A stretch of 64,000 bases of DNA from positions 42,845 to 106,844 of the forward strand of contig NZ_JODL01000019.1 of the NCBI RefSeq assembly GCF_000718985.1, read 5' to 3'. A model generated the notes under the pieces. That model did not search any database, was not told the origin of the DNA, and worked only from the letters and a program-made list of their open reading frames with translations. Source of the stretch: Streptomyces megasporus (GTDB taxonomy: Bacteria; Actinomycetota; Actinomycetes; Streptomycetales; Streptomycetaceae). Position 1 is the first letter of the stretch, and every line of letters starts with the position of its first letter. Shown here piece by piece: positions 35,711-45,597 of this stretch. Made by a program: the position numbers and the translations under genes.

Positions 35711-37543
35711 TCACTTGGCGCATATCTGCTTGTCGGCCTCCACGTTCCCGAGGTCCTCCGGAGGCTTCGTCGGGGCGGCGATGGGGATGCCGGCCCCCTT
35801 GAAGTCGGCGCCCAGCGTCAGCGTCATCGGCTCGAGGGGCTCGGCGTCCTCGGTGCCCTGCTTCAGCGCGGAGGCGGGCAGACCCATGATGTCCGCGAGC
35901 TTACGGGCCTGGTCGGCCTGGTTGGGGGCGAACTCCAGGGTCGTCTCGGCGATCCTGGAGGGCGCGTTGCCGCCGTTGCTGGACTTCGGCACGCCTTGGG
36001 AGTTCTGCAGCCAGGAGAGCGTGGCCTGTGCGGCGCCGGCGATCTCCCCGCCGTTGAGGACCTCGACCCGCACGTCGGACGCCGCGGCCCGCTCGCCCTT
36101 GAGCAGCGCCTCCTGCTCCTTCTTGGCCTTGTCCTTGGCGGCCTTCTCCTTCTTCTCCACCTCGGTGAGGGAGACGTCGTTCTGCAGCATCGAGAACAGC
36201 GGACGCGCCTTGGCCTCGTCGAGGACGACCGTGGCCTTGACCCGCTCCGCGGGGTTGTCGTTCACCGGCAGGGTGACGAAGGAGATGTTCTTGGTGTTGA
36301 TCCCGCTGATCTCCTGACCGAGCTGGGTCAGCTTCTTGATGGTGCCTATGCCGGTGTCCACCGTCAGCGCCTTGGTGACGGCGTCGGCCAGGTCCCAGAG
36401 CTTGCCCGGGTCGGTGAGGGTGTCGTTGGACTTCAGCTTGCGGATCATCGAGCTCAGGAACTGCTGCTGGACCTTGATGCGGTCCAGGTCGCTGCTGTTG
36501 CCGAAGCTGTTGCGGGTGCGGACGAAGGCCAGGGCGTCCTCGCCCATGACGGTGCTCACGCCCGCGGGCAGGTCCAGCTTGGACTTGGGGTCCTTGACGG
36601 GTTTCTCCAGGCAGACGTCGACGCCGTCGATCGCGGTGGTCAGCGTCTTGACGGCGTTGAAGTCGGCCATCATGAAGTGGTGGACGTCCAGGCCGGTCAG
36701 TTCCTTGACCGTCCGCATGGTGCAGCCCGGGTCGCGGCCCTCTTGGCCGAGGCTGTTGTTGAACCGGGTGCTCGGCGTGCCCGGGATGATCTCGGTGGAG
36801 CCGTCCGCCTGCTTGGTGGGGCAGTCGGGGATGTCGGTGATCAGGTCCCGGGGGATGCTCAGGACGGTCGCGTTGGTGCGGTCCTCGGAGACGTGGAAGA
36901 GGAACGTGGTGTCGGCGTGGCCGCCGCTGCCGCTGTCCCCGTAGCCCTCGTTGCCCTTGCCGGTGCGCTTGTCGGTGCCGATCAGCAGGATGTTGATCGG
37001 GCCGCCCTCGCCGAAACCGCCGTTGCCCGCGTTGCCGACGTCGACCGTGCTGAGGTTGCCGTCGAAGTGCTCGTAGGCGATGTACGCGGCGGCCGAGGTG
37101 CCGACGACCAGGAAGGCCGTGACGCCGCCGGTCCACAGCAGGGCCTTCTTCTTCCGGTCCTTCTTCGGCTTGGGCTTGCGCCGGCCGGTCTGCCGGCCGG
37201 CCTTCGGGCCGTCGCCGCCCGCGGCCCCGCCGCCGGCCGACGGGCTCTCCGCCGCGCGCCGGCGACGCTGCCGGGGTACCTCGCCGCGGGGAGTCGCCGT
37301 GCCCCGGTCCGCGGCTCGGGAGCCGGAAGCCCGGGAGCCGGAAGCGCGGGAGCCGGCGGACCGGGAACCGGCGGCGCGCGTACCGGTGGCCCGAGAGCCG
37401 CCGGCCCGGGGAGAGGACGAGCCGGACGGAGCGGAAACGGAGGGGGACGGCGGGGCGGAGGTCGCCTGCGCTCCGGAGGAAGGCAGTCGCAGTCTGTAGT
37501 CGCCGGTGTCCGGGTCGAACACCCACTGATCTGCGGGGTCCAT
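35711..37543 (-). CDS. LCP family protein 4 with LytR_C domain
   Basis: 610-residue protein. N-terminus starts MDPADQWVFDPDTGDYRL, then a low-complexity segment (residues about 30-110) with tandem AGSRASGSR units, a basic stretch RRKPKPKKDRKKK, a membrane segment at about 137-158, LCP domain (about 190-415; TVLSIPRDLITDIP, RFNNSLGQ, FVRTRNSFGNSSDLDRIKVQQ) and LytR_C (about 490-595). ATG at 37543 is preferred; GTG at 37576 (with GGAGG 12 bases upstream) is possible. Upstream, 37544-37817 holds no other gene. The repeats in the N-terminus are also visible as 15-bp DNA repeats near 37320-37375. Confidence 0.9.
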   Translation of the reverse strand: MDPADQWVFDPDTGDYRLRLPSSGAQATSAPPSPSVSAPSGSSSPRAGGSRATGTRAAGSRSAGSRASGSRASGSRAADRGTATPRGEVPRQRRRRAAESPSAGGGAAGGDGPKAGRQTGRRKPKPKKDRKKKALLWTGGVTAFLVVGTSAAAYIAYEHFDGNLSTVDVGNAGNGGFGEGGPINILLIGTDKRTGKGNEGYGDSGSGGHADTTFLFHVSEDRTNATVLSIPRDLITDIPDCPTKQADGSTEIIPGTPSTRFNNSLGQEGRDPGCTMRTVKELTGLDVHHFMMADFNAVKTLTTAIDGVDVCLEKPVKDPKSKLDLPAGVSTVMGEDALAFVRTRNSFGNSSDLDRIKVQQQFLSSMIRKLKSNDTLTDPGKLWDLADAVTKALTVDTGIGTIKKLTQLGQEISGINTKNISFVTLPVNDNPAERVKATVVLDEAKARPLFSMLQNDVSLTEVEKKEKAAKDKAKKEQEALLKGERAAASDVRVEVLNGGEIAGAAQATLSWLQNSQGVPKSSNGGNAPSRIAETTLEFAPNQADQARKLADIMGLPASALKQGTEDAEPLEPMTLTLGADFKGAGIPIAAPTKPPEDLGNVEADKQICAK

Positions 37544-37817
37544 GTCACCCGCCCGTCCACGGCTTTGCGCGTCCACGGTTGTTCGAGTCCTCCGTCGATG
37601 CCACGCAGCGCCTTTCCTTGGGGGTGTCAAGGCGCTTGGTCAGTCATCATGTGGTGCGCGGCCGGCTGGGTGAGCGCACCGGGTTGCACACACTATCTGG
37701 GAGAGTGCGGTGCAGAGCACCCCTGTAGGCAAGTTGTCTTGGTCACCAAAGGGGCATTCCCTGTCAATTTTTCGGCCAGGGGGTGTGTTGTTTTTCTCGG
37801 GCGTCCCCACCGCGTGC

Positions 37818-39020
37818 TCATCCGCATACGTTTTCGGCCAAGGGGGCCCGTCCTCCGGGTGAGGGCGAGGCGGTCGGCTCCGCCGGCCCGGCCTCGGTCG
37901 ACGACGGCGTGAACCCGGCCCTGGACGCCTCGGTCCCGGCCTCGGGGGAGCCGGATTCCTCGGGGGAGGTCTCCGGCTCCGGCACCGGTTCGTCGTTGAG
38001 CAGTGCCGTGAACAGCCGCTCGGCGTCCGGCTGCACCAGCTCGTCGCGGTTGGGGTCGTAGGTGTACGGCTGCCGGGGCGCGGTCATGAACCGCACCCGG
38101 TCCGTCGGGATGTCCCGCACGCTGGTCGCCAGGTCGTAGAGCTCGGCGAGGGAGTCCAGTCCGGGGTCGGCGGTGAGCGAGGACGTCACCGCGTCCAGCA
38201 CCGAGTAGAGCCTGGTGGGGTCGGTCAGGATGCCCTCGTCGTGCACCTTGCGCAGCAGCAGGGAGAGGAACTCCTGCTGACGGGCCATGCGTTGGGTGTC
38301 GCTGCCGTCGCCGATGCCCTTGCGGGTGCGGACGTAGCCGAGGGCCTCCTCGCCGTCGAGCGTCTGGAGGCCCGCGTCCAGGGCGAGTTGGGCGTCGGGG
38401 TCGTCCACCGGCTCGGCCAGGCAGACCTCGACGCCGCCGACCGCGTCCACCAGCTTGGTGAAGCCGGCGAAGTCCACCACGATGTGGTGGTCCACGCGGA
38501 TGCCGGTGAGGTTCTCGACGGTGCGGATCGTGCAGGCCGCCCCGCCGAACTGGAAGGCCCAGTTGAACTGGGCGAACCGGGCCCGGGTGAGGGTGCCGTC
38601 CGGCTGTTCGCACTCGGGGATGTCCACCATCAGGTCGCGCGGTATCGACACCCCGGTGGCGCTGGAGCGGTCGGCGGACAGGTGCAGCAGGATCGTGGTG
38701 TCCGAGCGCTGGGTGCCGCTGTCGCGGCCGTACTTGCGGTTCTTGCCGCCGCGGTCGTCGGAGCCTATGAGGAGGATGTTCTCCGCCTCGTGCACCACCG
38801 GCTCCGGGCGCTCGCTCTCGAAGCGCCGCAGTTGGTTGACGGCCTCGACATCCGTGCGGATGTTGCCGTCCAGCTTGTTGTAGAGGGTCCAGACCACCCC
38901 GGCCGCCGCGAGCACGGCGACCGACGCCCCCAGCGCCGTCCAGCGGAGCCAGCGACGACGGGGCGGGAGTGGGAGATCGGCCGGGTGCGCACCCTCGGGT
39001 TCGGTCACGTCTGCGTTCAT
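37818..39020 (-). CDS. LCP family protein 5
   Basis: 400-residue protein with a short basic N-terminus, membrane segment at about 25-46 and an LCP domain (about 80-310). The strand RSDTTILLHL, SIPRDLMVDIP and YVRTRKGIGDGSDTQRMARQQ are conserved, but the KINAAY loop of the family is replaced by AQFNWAFQFGG, a possible change in acceptor or lipid binding. No LytR_C domain; the Pro/Ser/Glu-rich tail is disordered and ends NVCG. ATG at 39020 is preceded directly by GAGGG, which is unusually close, so the start is uncertain. It is followed by LCP gene 4 downstream after 274 bp. Confidence 0.88.
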   Translation of the reverse strand: MNADVTEPEGAHPADLPLPPRRRWLRWTALGASVAVLAAAGVVWTLYNKLDGNIRTDVEAVNQLRRFESERPEPVVHEAENILLIGSDDRGGKNRKYGRDSGTQRSDTTILLHLSADRSSATGVSIPRDLMVDIPECEQPDGTLTRARFAQFNWAFQFGGAACTIRTVENLTGIRVDHHIVVDFAGFTKLVDAVGGVEVCLAEPVDDPDAQLALDAGLQTLDGEEALGYVRTRKGIGDGSDTQRMARQQEFLSLLLRKVHDEGILTDPTRLYSVLDAVTSSLTADPGLDSLAELYDLATSVRDIPTDRVRFMTAPRQPYTYDPNRDELVQPDAERLFTALLNDEPVPEPETSPEESGSPEAGTEASRAGFTPSSTEAGPAEPTASPSPGGRAPLAENVCG

Positions 39021-39217
39021 CCCTCGCACGGTTGGCGGCGTGTCCACGCACGCGCACAGGCGTGCGGTCGCCGGTCTCCTGTACAGACACTCGATGGGCG
39101 TGGGGGGTTGTACGGGCGGCGCGGAAAAATCACTTGCGCGACCGGTGGCCGCGCGGCCCGTCCCGGACGCCGGGATTGTCCCGACGCCCGAAACGGATCG
39201 GGGGTGTTCGGGACGGA

Positions 39218-39976
39218 TCAGTCGGCGACGTGGGTGACGCGCTCGCTCGCCTTCCGCTCCTCCAGCGTCGAGGCGTCCAGGCGTTCGGCGTGACGGCACA
39301 GCACGACGGAGCCGCCCGCGGCCAGCGGGGCGAACAGTCCGGCCGACAACCCCTCCCAGGAGTCGTACGGCAGCACCGACAGCAGTCGTGAGCCGGGGCC
39401 GAGCCCGCGGGCGGCGGCGTCGGCGCGGGCGCGCTCGACGATCTGCGCGCCGGTCAGCTCCGCGCCGTCGACGACCAGCGCGGGCGCGTCCGGGTCGACG
39501 GGGGCGTAGGGGGTGAAGCGGTCGCCCTGGCTCGGCACCTCGACCGCGTAGTCCAGGAACCCGTCGGGCGCCTGGGGGAAGCGGGCCCCGAGGGGGCGCA
39601 GGGCGAGCGCGACGCGCTCGCCGGTGCAGGCGCGGGCCTCGGCGAGGGTGTCCGGGCCGCTGACGACGAGGTCGGCGCCCGAGGCGGCCTCGGGCCCGGT
39701 CAGGTCGGCGACGACCGAGGTGGAGGAGCAGGCGAGCAGCCAGACCGCGGTCTGCCAGTGGGCGGGCAGCAGCAGCGCGAGGCGGTCGCCGGGCTCGGCG
39801 GACAGGTCGTCCTGGAGGAGGTTGGACGTCTTCGCCACCCAATTGGCGAGGGTGGCGACGGAGAGTTCGACACGCTCGCCGGTGGCGTCGTCGTAGAAGG
39901 TCACCAGCGGGCGGGCGGCGTCCGCGGCGAGCGCGGATCGCAGCAGGTCGGCGGGGGTGCGATCGGTGGTGTTCAT
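39218..39976 (-). CDS. TIGR03089-like protein (truncated acyl-adenylate-forming fold)
   Basis: 252-residue protein resembling the N-terminal half of AMP-forming acyl-CoA synthetases: DAARPLVTFYDDATGERVELSV at the start is split here only for reading, followed by WVAKTSNLLQDDL and GDRLALLLPAHWQTAVWLLA. The P-loop TSGTTG-type motif and the C-terminal catalytic domain are missing, so it is unlikely to be an active synthetase. The family is conserved in Actinobacteria, typically next to LCP genes, and has no known function. A -10-like TACCCT on the minus strand (39989-39984) ends seven bases before the ATG, so it is likely leaderless. Confidence 0.85.
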   Translation of the reverse strand: MNTTDRTPADLLRSALAADAARPLVTFYDDATGERVELSVATLANWVAKTSNLLQDDLSAEPGDRLALLLPAHWQTAVWLLACSSTSVVADLTGPEAASGADLVVSGPDTLAEARACTGERVALALRPLGARFPQAPDGFLDYAVEVPSQGDRFTPYAPVDPDAPALVVDGAELTGAQIVERARADAAARGLGPGSRLLSVLPYDSWEGLSAGLFAPLAAGGSVVLCRHAERLDASTLEERKASERVTHVAD

Positions 39977-40113
39977 CGGCGTCAGGGTACGCGGGCCGCT
40001 CCTCGGGGGACGCCGGGGCGGAGCGGAGTCGACGGGCGACGGAAGGCGGCCGGGGTCACGGTCCGTCAATGTCCGGTTCGACAGAGTTACCACCTCTGTC
40101 CAATATCGGATTT

Positions 40114-41538
40114 ATGCGTGCATTCATTGCGTCCTCGATCGGTGTCGCCTGCGCGGCCGCCGCGGCGCTGCCGCTGTCTCTGCCCACCGGAGCGGCGAAC
40201 AGCGCTTCCGCGGCCACCGTCTCGGCCCCCGTCCCCGTGACCTCTCCCCGGCTGCCGGGCAGTACCCGGTCGCTGCCGCTCGTCCCGCTGACCCCGCCCG
40301 ACGCGACCCCCTCACCCGGCTCCCCCGGCTCGGACGGCTCGTCCGACGAATCCTTCCCCCTGGGCCTCCCGGCGCGCGAGGTCGAGCCCTTCTCGCTGCT
40401 CGGCGTGGTCTGGAACGACCCCGAGGAGGAACTGCACGGCCGGATCCAGGTGCGCACCAAGGCCGTGGACAGCGGCGCCTGGACGGACTGGCAGGACCTG
40501 GAGACCCACGCCGACAGGCCCGATCCCGACTCGGCCGAGCGCAAGGACAGCGGGCTGCGCGGAGCCACGGCCCCGCTGTGGGTCGGCGACTCCAACGGCG
40601 TACAGGTCCGGGTCGTGCCGGAGAAGGCCGAGGGCCCCGACCAGACGGCGGCCCTGCCCGAGGGGCTGCGCCTGGACCTGGTCGACCCCGGCGAGACCCC
40701 CACCGACGACCTCACCCCCCAGGCCCGCGCCAGCGGCGAGGCCAACGCCGACCTCGCCCCGATCGGCTCCCACGAGATCCCCGCCCTGGACCAGGAGGCG
40801 TCCCAGGGCGATCTGTTGGCCGCGCGCGTCGACCGGAACCCCGGAACGGAGGGCACGGCGAACAGCGCGGAGGTCGGCACGGTGGTCGGCCCGGAGGTCG
40901 GCGGGACGACTGGCGAGCTGACCGCCGCCACCGCCGCCCCCATCGGTCCGCGCCCGGCCATCGTCACCCGCAGGGGCTGGGGAGCCGACGAGAGCATCCG
41001 CGGATCGTTCCTCTACACCAACACGGTCAAGGTCGCCTTCGTCCACCACACGGCGGCGAGCAACAACTACTCGTGCTCCCAGTCGGCCTCGATCATCCGG
41101 GGCATCTACCGCTACCACGTCAAGAGCAACGGCTGGCGGGACGTCGGCTACAACTTCTTCGTCGACAAGTGCGGGAAGATCTTCGAGGGCCGCGCCGGAG
41201 GCGTGGCCAAGCCGGTGATGGGCGCCCACACCTACGGCTTCAACGCCGACAGCACCGGCATCGCCGTCCTCGGCACGTACAACACCACCAACCCCTCCAA
41301 CGCGGCGGTGAACGCCGTCTCCAGCCTGGTCGCGTGGAAGCTCGGCCTGCACGGCGTCAACCCCAAGGGCACCGCGGTCATGACCTCCGCCGGCGGCAAG
41401 TACAGCAAGGGCACCAAGGTCAGGTTCAACACCGTCTCCGGCCACCGGGACGGCTATGTCACCGGCTGCCCCGGCGACCGCCTCTACGGGAAGCTGGGCA
41501 CCATCCGGAACAACGCGGCCCGGTTGCAGGGCAGGTAG
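40114..41538 (+). CDS. Secreted N-acetylmuramoyl-L-alanine amidase (PGRP/Amidase_2)
   Basis: 474-residue exported peptidoglycan amidase that cleaves the MurNAc-L-Ala bond. Signal peptide at about 1-30 (MRAFIASSIGVACAAAAALP), a Pro/Ser-rich linker, a mid region of about 150 residues without known motif, and a C-terminal PGRP domain (about 305-470) with Zn ligands His in AFVHHTAAS and His and Cys in SGHRDGYVTGCPGD; the R-Y-H-V GWRDVGYNFFVDKCG strand is typical. ATG at 40114 is chosen for the signal peptide; the ribosome binding site is weak. It is divergent from the TIGR03089 gene. Spore or vegetative wall turnover is the likely role. Confidence 0.93.
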   Translation: MRAFIASSIGVACAAAAALPLSLPTGAANSASAATVSAPVPVTSPRLPGSTRSLPLVPLTPPDATPSPGSPGSDGSSDESFPLGLPAREVEPFSLLGVVWNDPEEELHGRIQVRTKAVDSGAWTDWQDLETHADRPDPDSAERKDSGLRGATAPLWVGDSNGVQVRVVPEKAEGPDQTAALPEGLRLDLVDPGETPTDDLTPQARASGEANADLAPIGSHEIPALDQEASQGDLLAARVDRNPGTEGTANSAEVGTVVGPEVGGTTGELTAATAAPIGPRPAIVTRRGWGADESIRGSFLYTNTVKVAFVHHTAASNNYSCSQSASIIRGIYRYHVKSNGWRDVGYNFFVDKCGKIFEGRAGGVAKPVMGAHTYGFNADSTGIAVLGTYNTTNPSNAAVNAVSSLVAWKLGLHGVNPKGTAVMTSAGGKYSKGTKVRFNTVSGHRDGYVTGCPGDRLYGKLGTIRNNAARLQGR

Positions 41539-41552
41539 CACCAAGGCTCCCG

Positions 41553-41599
41553 CCGCGCCGGGCGGCCCGGCCTAGACTGGCCCGGACCGCCCGGCGCGG
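41553..41599 (+). terminator. Terminator after the amidase gene
   Basis: 13-bp perfect stem CCGCGCCGGGCGG / CCGCCCGGCGCGG with a 21-base partly paired loop, 15 bp after the stop. Confidence 0.75.
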
Positions 41600-41688
41600 A
41601 AGCCGGTGTACGGTCGGAGAGCGGCCAGGAAGCAGGACGGACCGGTGACAGAGACGATCGCCCACACCGGAGGCGGGAGCATCCGGCC

Positions 41689-42651
41689 GTGACCGGCGCT
41701 CCCGCCACCCGCCGCTGGGCCCCGCCGGAGCCCTGGGAGCCGCACGACCTGTACCGGAACCTGCGGGTCCTGCGGCGCGGCCCGTACGACCCCGCCTGCC
41801 GCGTGGCCGGCGGCGCGGTCTGGCGGGCCACCCGCACCCCGTGCGGACCGGCCACCCTGTGCCTGGAGCCCGACGCGGGCGCGGGCGAGGTGGTGGCCCG
41901 CGCCTGGGGGCCGGGAGCCCCGTGGGCGCTCGACGGCCTCCCCGCCCTCCTCGGCGCCGACGACGACCCGTCGGCCTTCGTCCCCCGCCACCGGCTCGTC
42001 GCCCAGGCCCACCGCCGCCTGCCCGGACTGCGGCTGGTCCGCACCGGCCTGGTGCTGGAGTCGCTGATCCCCTCGATCCTGGAGCAGAAGGTCACCACCG
42101 AGGAGGCGTACCGCGCCTGGCGGCGGCTGCTGCGCCGCCACGGCGAGCCCGCGCCGGGCCCGGCCGGGACGCGCTCCGGGGCGGCGCTCACGGGGATGCC
42201 CGAGCCGATGTACGTGATGCCCGAGCCGCGCGCCTGGGCGCTGATCCCCTCCTGGGAGTGGCACCGGGCCGGCGTGGACGCCAAGCGCTCCTCGACGATC
42301 CTGCGCGCCGTCGCCCGCGCCCGCCGGCTCCAGGAGGCGGCGCACATGGACCCGGTGGCGGCCACGGCCCGACTGACGGCGATCCCCGGCATCGGACCGT
42401 GGACGGCGGCCGAGACGCTCCAGCGCGTCCTCGGGGCGGCGGACGCGGTGACGGTCGGGGACCTCCACCTGCCGAGGATCGTGGTCCACGCCCTCACGGG
42501 CGCGCGGGACGGCGACGACGAGCGGATGCTGGAGCTGCTCGCCCCGTACGCGGGACAGCGCCACCGCGCCACCCGGCTGATCCTGTCGACGGGGCGCGTC
42601 CCGCCCCGCCGCGCGCCCCGCTTCCCGCGCGTGGACATCGCGCGCCTGTGA
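41689..42651 (+). CDS. HhH-GPD family DNA-3-methyladenine glycosylase (AlkA-like)
   Basis: 320-residue base-excision glycosylase removing alkylated purines. The helix-hairpin-helix is LTAIPGIGPWTAAETLQ (about 228-245), followed by the catalytic aspartate in VTVGDLHLPRIV. The upstream PSILEQKVTTEEAYRAWRRLL helix matches AlkA. No iron-sulfur cysteines, no Lys at the position used by bifunctional lyases. GTG at 41689 has GGGAG nine bases upstream. It is convergent with fbiB and has no functional link to it. Confidence 0.9.
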   Translation: MTGAPATRRWAPPEPWEPHDLYRNLRVLRRGPYDPACRVAGGAVWRATRTPCGPATLCLEPDAGAGEVVARAWGPGAPWALDGLPALLGADDDPSAFVPRHRLVAQAHRRLPGLRLVRTGLVLESLIPSILEQKVTTEEAYRAWRRLLRRHGEPAPGPAGTRSGAALTGMPEPMYVMPEPRAWALIPSWEWHRAGVDAKRSSTILRAVARARRLQEAAHMDPVAATARLTAIPGIGPWTAAETLQRVLGAADAVTVGDLHLPRIVVHALTGARDGDDERMLELLAPYAGQRHRATRLILSTGRVPPRRAPRFPRVDIARL

Positions 42652-42708
42652 GCGCCCGGGGCGCGCGGTCGACCGGCGGGCGGCTCGACGGGCGGCTCGG
42701 TGGACGAC

Positions 42709-44070
42709 TCAGCGGACGACGGTGAAGGCGTCGGCCGTCCGCGGCGGGCGGGGCCTGGGCGGAGCCGCCGCCCGGCCGATGGCCACCGCGCCCATCGGAT
42801 CCCAGTCGGCGGGGAGGTCCAGCACCTCCCGCACCACGTCACGGCAGAACATCGTGGAGGACACCCACGCCGACCCCAGCCCCTCGCCGGCCAGGGCGAC
42901 CAGGAAGTTCTGCACGCCGGCGCCGGCCGCGACCACGAACATCTCCCGTTCGGCGGTCGACCGACGCGCGTCCGGGTAGACGTGCGCCCCGTCGGCCACC
43001 AGGCACGGCACCGCCAGGTACGGGGCGTTGCGCAGCACGTCGCCGCGCCGAATCCGTTTGGCGATGCTCTCCTCGCTCTTCCCGTCCCGGCGCAGGTCGG
43101 CCACCCACGCGTCGCGCATGGCGTCCAACAGCCGGGTGCGCGACCGCTGTGACTCCAGCAGGACGAAGCGCCACGGGGTGGTGTGGTGCGGCGCCGGGGC
43201 CGTGACCGCGGCGGCCACCGCCCGCCGCACGGCCGCGCCGTCCACCGGCTCGTCGGTGAACTCCCGGACGGTGCGCCGCAGCGTCACCGCCTCCCGGACG
43301 GCCTCCGAGGTGCCCAGGCGGAACATGTCGTTCGCCGCGTCGCGGATCAGCGCGCGGGCCCCGGCATCGTCCGCGCCGCCGTCGCCTCCCCGGTCGTCGT
43401 CGCCCTCGAACACCACGTGGTGGGGCAGGCCCCGGACCACCGCGACCGGCAGCCCGTCCGCCTTGCCCTTCACCAGCTCGCCGGCCCCGGCCAGTTCGTC
43501 GCCCACCGCCGTGACCGTCACGCCCAGCGGGTTGCCGTACATGTCGGTGCCGCCGCGCAGGTCCTGGAGGACCCGCACGCCGGCGGCGCCGATCGCCACG
43601 TCGGTCTGGCCCTCGCGCCAGGGGCGCCCGAAGGTGTCGGTGATCACGACGCCGACCTCGACGCCCAGCGTCTCGCGCAGGCCGTCGCGGATGCGGCGCG
43701 CGGAGGCGTCCGGGTCCTCGGGCAGCAACAGCACCGTCCCGGCACGGGTGTTGGAGGCGTCGACCCCGGCCGCGGCCATCACGAAGCCGTGCCGGCTCTC
43801 CACGATCCGCGCCGGGCCGCGTCGGGCGACCACCCGCACGGTCTCGGCGTCGATGGCGGCCTCGCGGTCGGCGGCCTCCACCACCCGACCCTCGGCCTTG
43901 CTGACGATCTTCGAGGTGACGACCAGCACGTCCCCGTGCGCCAGCCCGGGCAGGCCGGGCGCGGTGGCCGCGTCCGCCAGCAGCTTCACCAGGTCGTCGC
44001 CGGGGCTCACCTCCGGAATCCCGGGCAGCGCCCAGACCCGGTACGCCGGGACCTCAGCGGAGCCGTTCAC
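42709..44070 (-). CDS. fbiB: Coenzyme F420:L-glutamate ligase fused to nitroreductase domain
   Basis: 453-residue two-domain enzyme of F420 synthesis. The N-terminal CofE domain (about 1-250) adds gamma-linked glutamates to F420-0 ([32 protein letters not shown]); the C-terminal FMN-binding nitroreductase domain (about 270-445; [35 protein letters not shown]) reduces the dehydro form to F420. This fusion is standard in Actinobacteria. GTG at 44070 overlaps the fbiA stop (GTGA), so it is translationally coupled; a GGAGG in the fbiA end serves as ribosome binding site. Confidence 0.96.
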   Translation of the reverse strand: MNGSAEVPAYRVWALPGIPEVSPGDDLVKLLADAATAPGLPGLAHGDVLVVTSKIVSKAEGRVVEAADREAAIDAETVRVVARRGPARIVESRHGFVMAAAGVDASNTRAGTVLLLPEDPDASARRIRDGLRETLGVEVGVVITDTFGRPWREGQTDVAIGAAGVRVLQDLRGGTDMYGNPLGVTVTAVGDELAGAGELVKGKADGLPVAVVRGLPHHVVFEGDDDRGGDGGADDAGARALIRDAANDMFRLGTSEAVREAVTLRRTVREFTDEPVDGAAVRRAVAAAVTAPAPHHTTPWRFVLLESQRSRTRLLDAMRDAWVADLRRDGKSEESIAKRIRRGDVLRNAPYLAVPCLVADGAHVYPDARRSTAEREMFVVAAGAGVQNFLVALAGEGLGSAWVSSTMFCRDVVREVLDLPADWDPMGAVAIGRAAAPPRPRPPRTADAFTVVR

Positions 44071-45029
44071 ACCCGCACCTCCTCGGCGAGCGACAGCGCC
44101 TCGTGCGCCATCCGGGCGGTGGCGTCCGTGTCCGTCATCATCAACGGCACGGCCCGGCAGCGGATGCCCGCCGCCTCGACCTCGGGCACGGCGTCCGCGT
44201 CCACGGTGTCCACCAGCCAGCCGTCCAGCAGGCCCGACCCGTAGTGCCCGGCCACGGCCGCGGCGGTGGCCTCCACTCCGACGGCGGCCAGCACCTTGTC
44301 CGCCATCCCGCGCACCGGGGCGCCCCCCACGATGGGGGAGAGACCCACCACCGGCACCCCGGCGTCGGCGATCGCCTCGCGGATGCCGGGCACGGCGAGG
44401 ATCGTGCCGACGCTGACCACCGGGTTGGACGGCGGGAAGAGGACGACGTCGGCCGAGGCGATGGCGTCCAGCACGCCCGGCGCGGGCTTGGCCTGCTCGG
44501 CGCCGACCGGCACCACGGCCCGCGCGGGCGGGACCGCCCTCAGCCGCACCCAGTACTCCTGGAAGTGCACGGCCTTGCGTCCGCCGTCCTCCGCGTCGAT
44601 CACCACGTGGGTCTCGACTCGGTCGTCGGTCATCGGCAGCAGCCGCACGCCCGGGTTCCAGCGCGTGCACAGCGCCTCGGTGACGGCGCTGAGGGGGTAG
44701 CCCGCGTCGATCATCTGGGTGCGGACGATGTGGGTGGCGATGTCGCGGTCGCCCAGGCCGAACCAGTCCGGTCCGACGCCGTAGGCCGCCAACTCCTCCT
44801 TCACCGCGAAGGTCTCGTCGGCGCGGCCCCAGCCCTGCTCCTCGTGGATGCCGCCCCCGAGGGTGTACATCACCGTGTCGAGGTCCGGGCAGACCTTGAG
44901 GCCGAAGAGGTGGATGTCGTCCCCGGTGTTGCCGACGACCGTGATCTCGGCGTCGGGCACGGCCTTCTTCAGCCCACGCAGGAAGCGGGCACCACCGATG
45001 CCCCCGGCCAGAACCACAATGCGCTGCAT
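44067..45029 (-). CDS. fbiA: 2-phospho-L-lactate (or phosphoenolpyruvate) transferase, F420 synthesis
   Basis: 320-residue CofD/FbiA that transfers the phospho-lactyl or enolpyruvyl group to FO to make F420-0. Seen are the N-terminal [16 protein letters not shown], the FO-binding [22 protein letters not shown], and [16 protein letters not shown] at 45029 opens the fbiA-fbiB operon; the upstream gap to the cysteine dioxygenase stop is 46 bp. Together with fbiB it provides the deazaflavin cofactor used by Streptomyces in antibiotic synthesis and redox steps. Confidence 0.96.
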   Translation of the reverse strand: MQRIVVLAGGIGGARFLRGLKKAVPDAEITVVGNTGDDIHLFGLKVCPDLDTVMYTLGGGIHEEQGWGRADETFAVKEELAAYGVGPDWFGLGDRDIATHIVRTQMIDAGYPLSAVTEALCTRWNPGVRLLPMTDDRVETHVVIDAEDGGRKAVHFQEYWVRLRAVPPARAVVPVGAEQAKPAPGVLDAIASADVVLFPPSNPVVSVGTILAVPGIREAIADAGVPVVGLSPIVGGAPVRGMADKVLAAVGVEATAAAVAGHYGSGLLDGWLVDTVDADAVPEVEAAGIRCRAVPLMMTDTDATARMAHEALSLAEEVRV

Positions 45030-45075
45030 AAGGGACAGTCTCTCAGGATGGGGACGCCCCCTTCCGGTCGGGGCG

Positions 45076-45597
45076 TCAGCCGAGGGACGAGGTCCGGAGC
45101 GGGGGGACGTCCCGGTGCGCGGGGGTGCACGCGAGGGCGTGCGGGGGGCGCATCGGCATCTCGGTCAGGCCGGGGAAGTAGACGTGCAGGCTGACGGCCG
45201 GTTCGAGCGCGTCGTTGACGACCTCGTGCGCGTAGCCGGGCGCGAAGACCCGCTGGGCGCCCGCGCCGAGCGCGCGGACCCCGCTCGGGCTCCGCTCGGT
45301 CAGCTCGCCGTCGAGGACGGTGAGCACCCCGGAGGAGGGGCCGTGATCGTGCGGCCCGCTGCCCTGGCCGGGCACCCAACTCAGCAGCCAGACCTCGTAG
45401 CCGGGGCCGGTGCGCAGCCGGTGGTACCAGCGGGTGGTGGCGTCGTACCGGACGAGCGGGGCCCAGCCGGCGCGGTCGGCCGCGATGGCGCGGGCCAGGC
45501 CGGCGAAGCCGGCGACGGTGGAGGGGTGGGCGGGGACGGGCGGCAGGAGGTGGGGCACGGCGAGCGGGTCGCCGGCGATCTCGACGTCGCTGTTCAC
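45076..45597 (-). CDS. Cysteine dioxygenase (cupin)
   Basis: 173-residue cupin-type iron dioxygenase oxidising cysteine to cysteine sulfinate. Iron ligands are visible as the two His in GSGPHDHGPSSG and His in YAHEVVN; GVLTVLDGELTER is the expected strand. GTG at 45597 is chosen because AGAGG stands about nine bases upstream; a TTG at 45603 is the alternative. It may be co-transcribed with fbiA downstream (46 bp gap), but the two have no known metabolic link. Substrate could instead be mercaptopropionate, a known variant in bacterial CDO-like proteins. Confidence 0.88.
   Translation of the reverse strand: MNSDVEIAGDPLAVPHLLPPVPAHPSTVAGFAGLARAIAADRAGWAPLVRYDATTRWYHRLRTGPGYEVWLLSWVPGQGSGPHDHGPSSGVLTVLDGELTERSPSGVRALGAGAQRVFAPGYAHEVVNDALEPAVSLHVYFPGLTEMPMRPPHALACTPAHRDVPPLRTSSLG

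Noticed and set aside
35354..37912. Plus-strand open frame of 852 codons opposite LCP genes
   Set aside because: Composition is Gly/Val/Asp/Leu mirror of the LCP coding strand; spans an LCP-LCP gap and has no domain.
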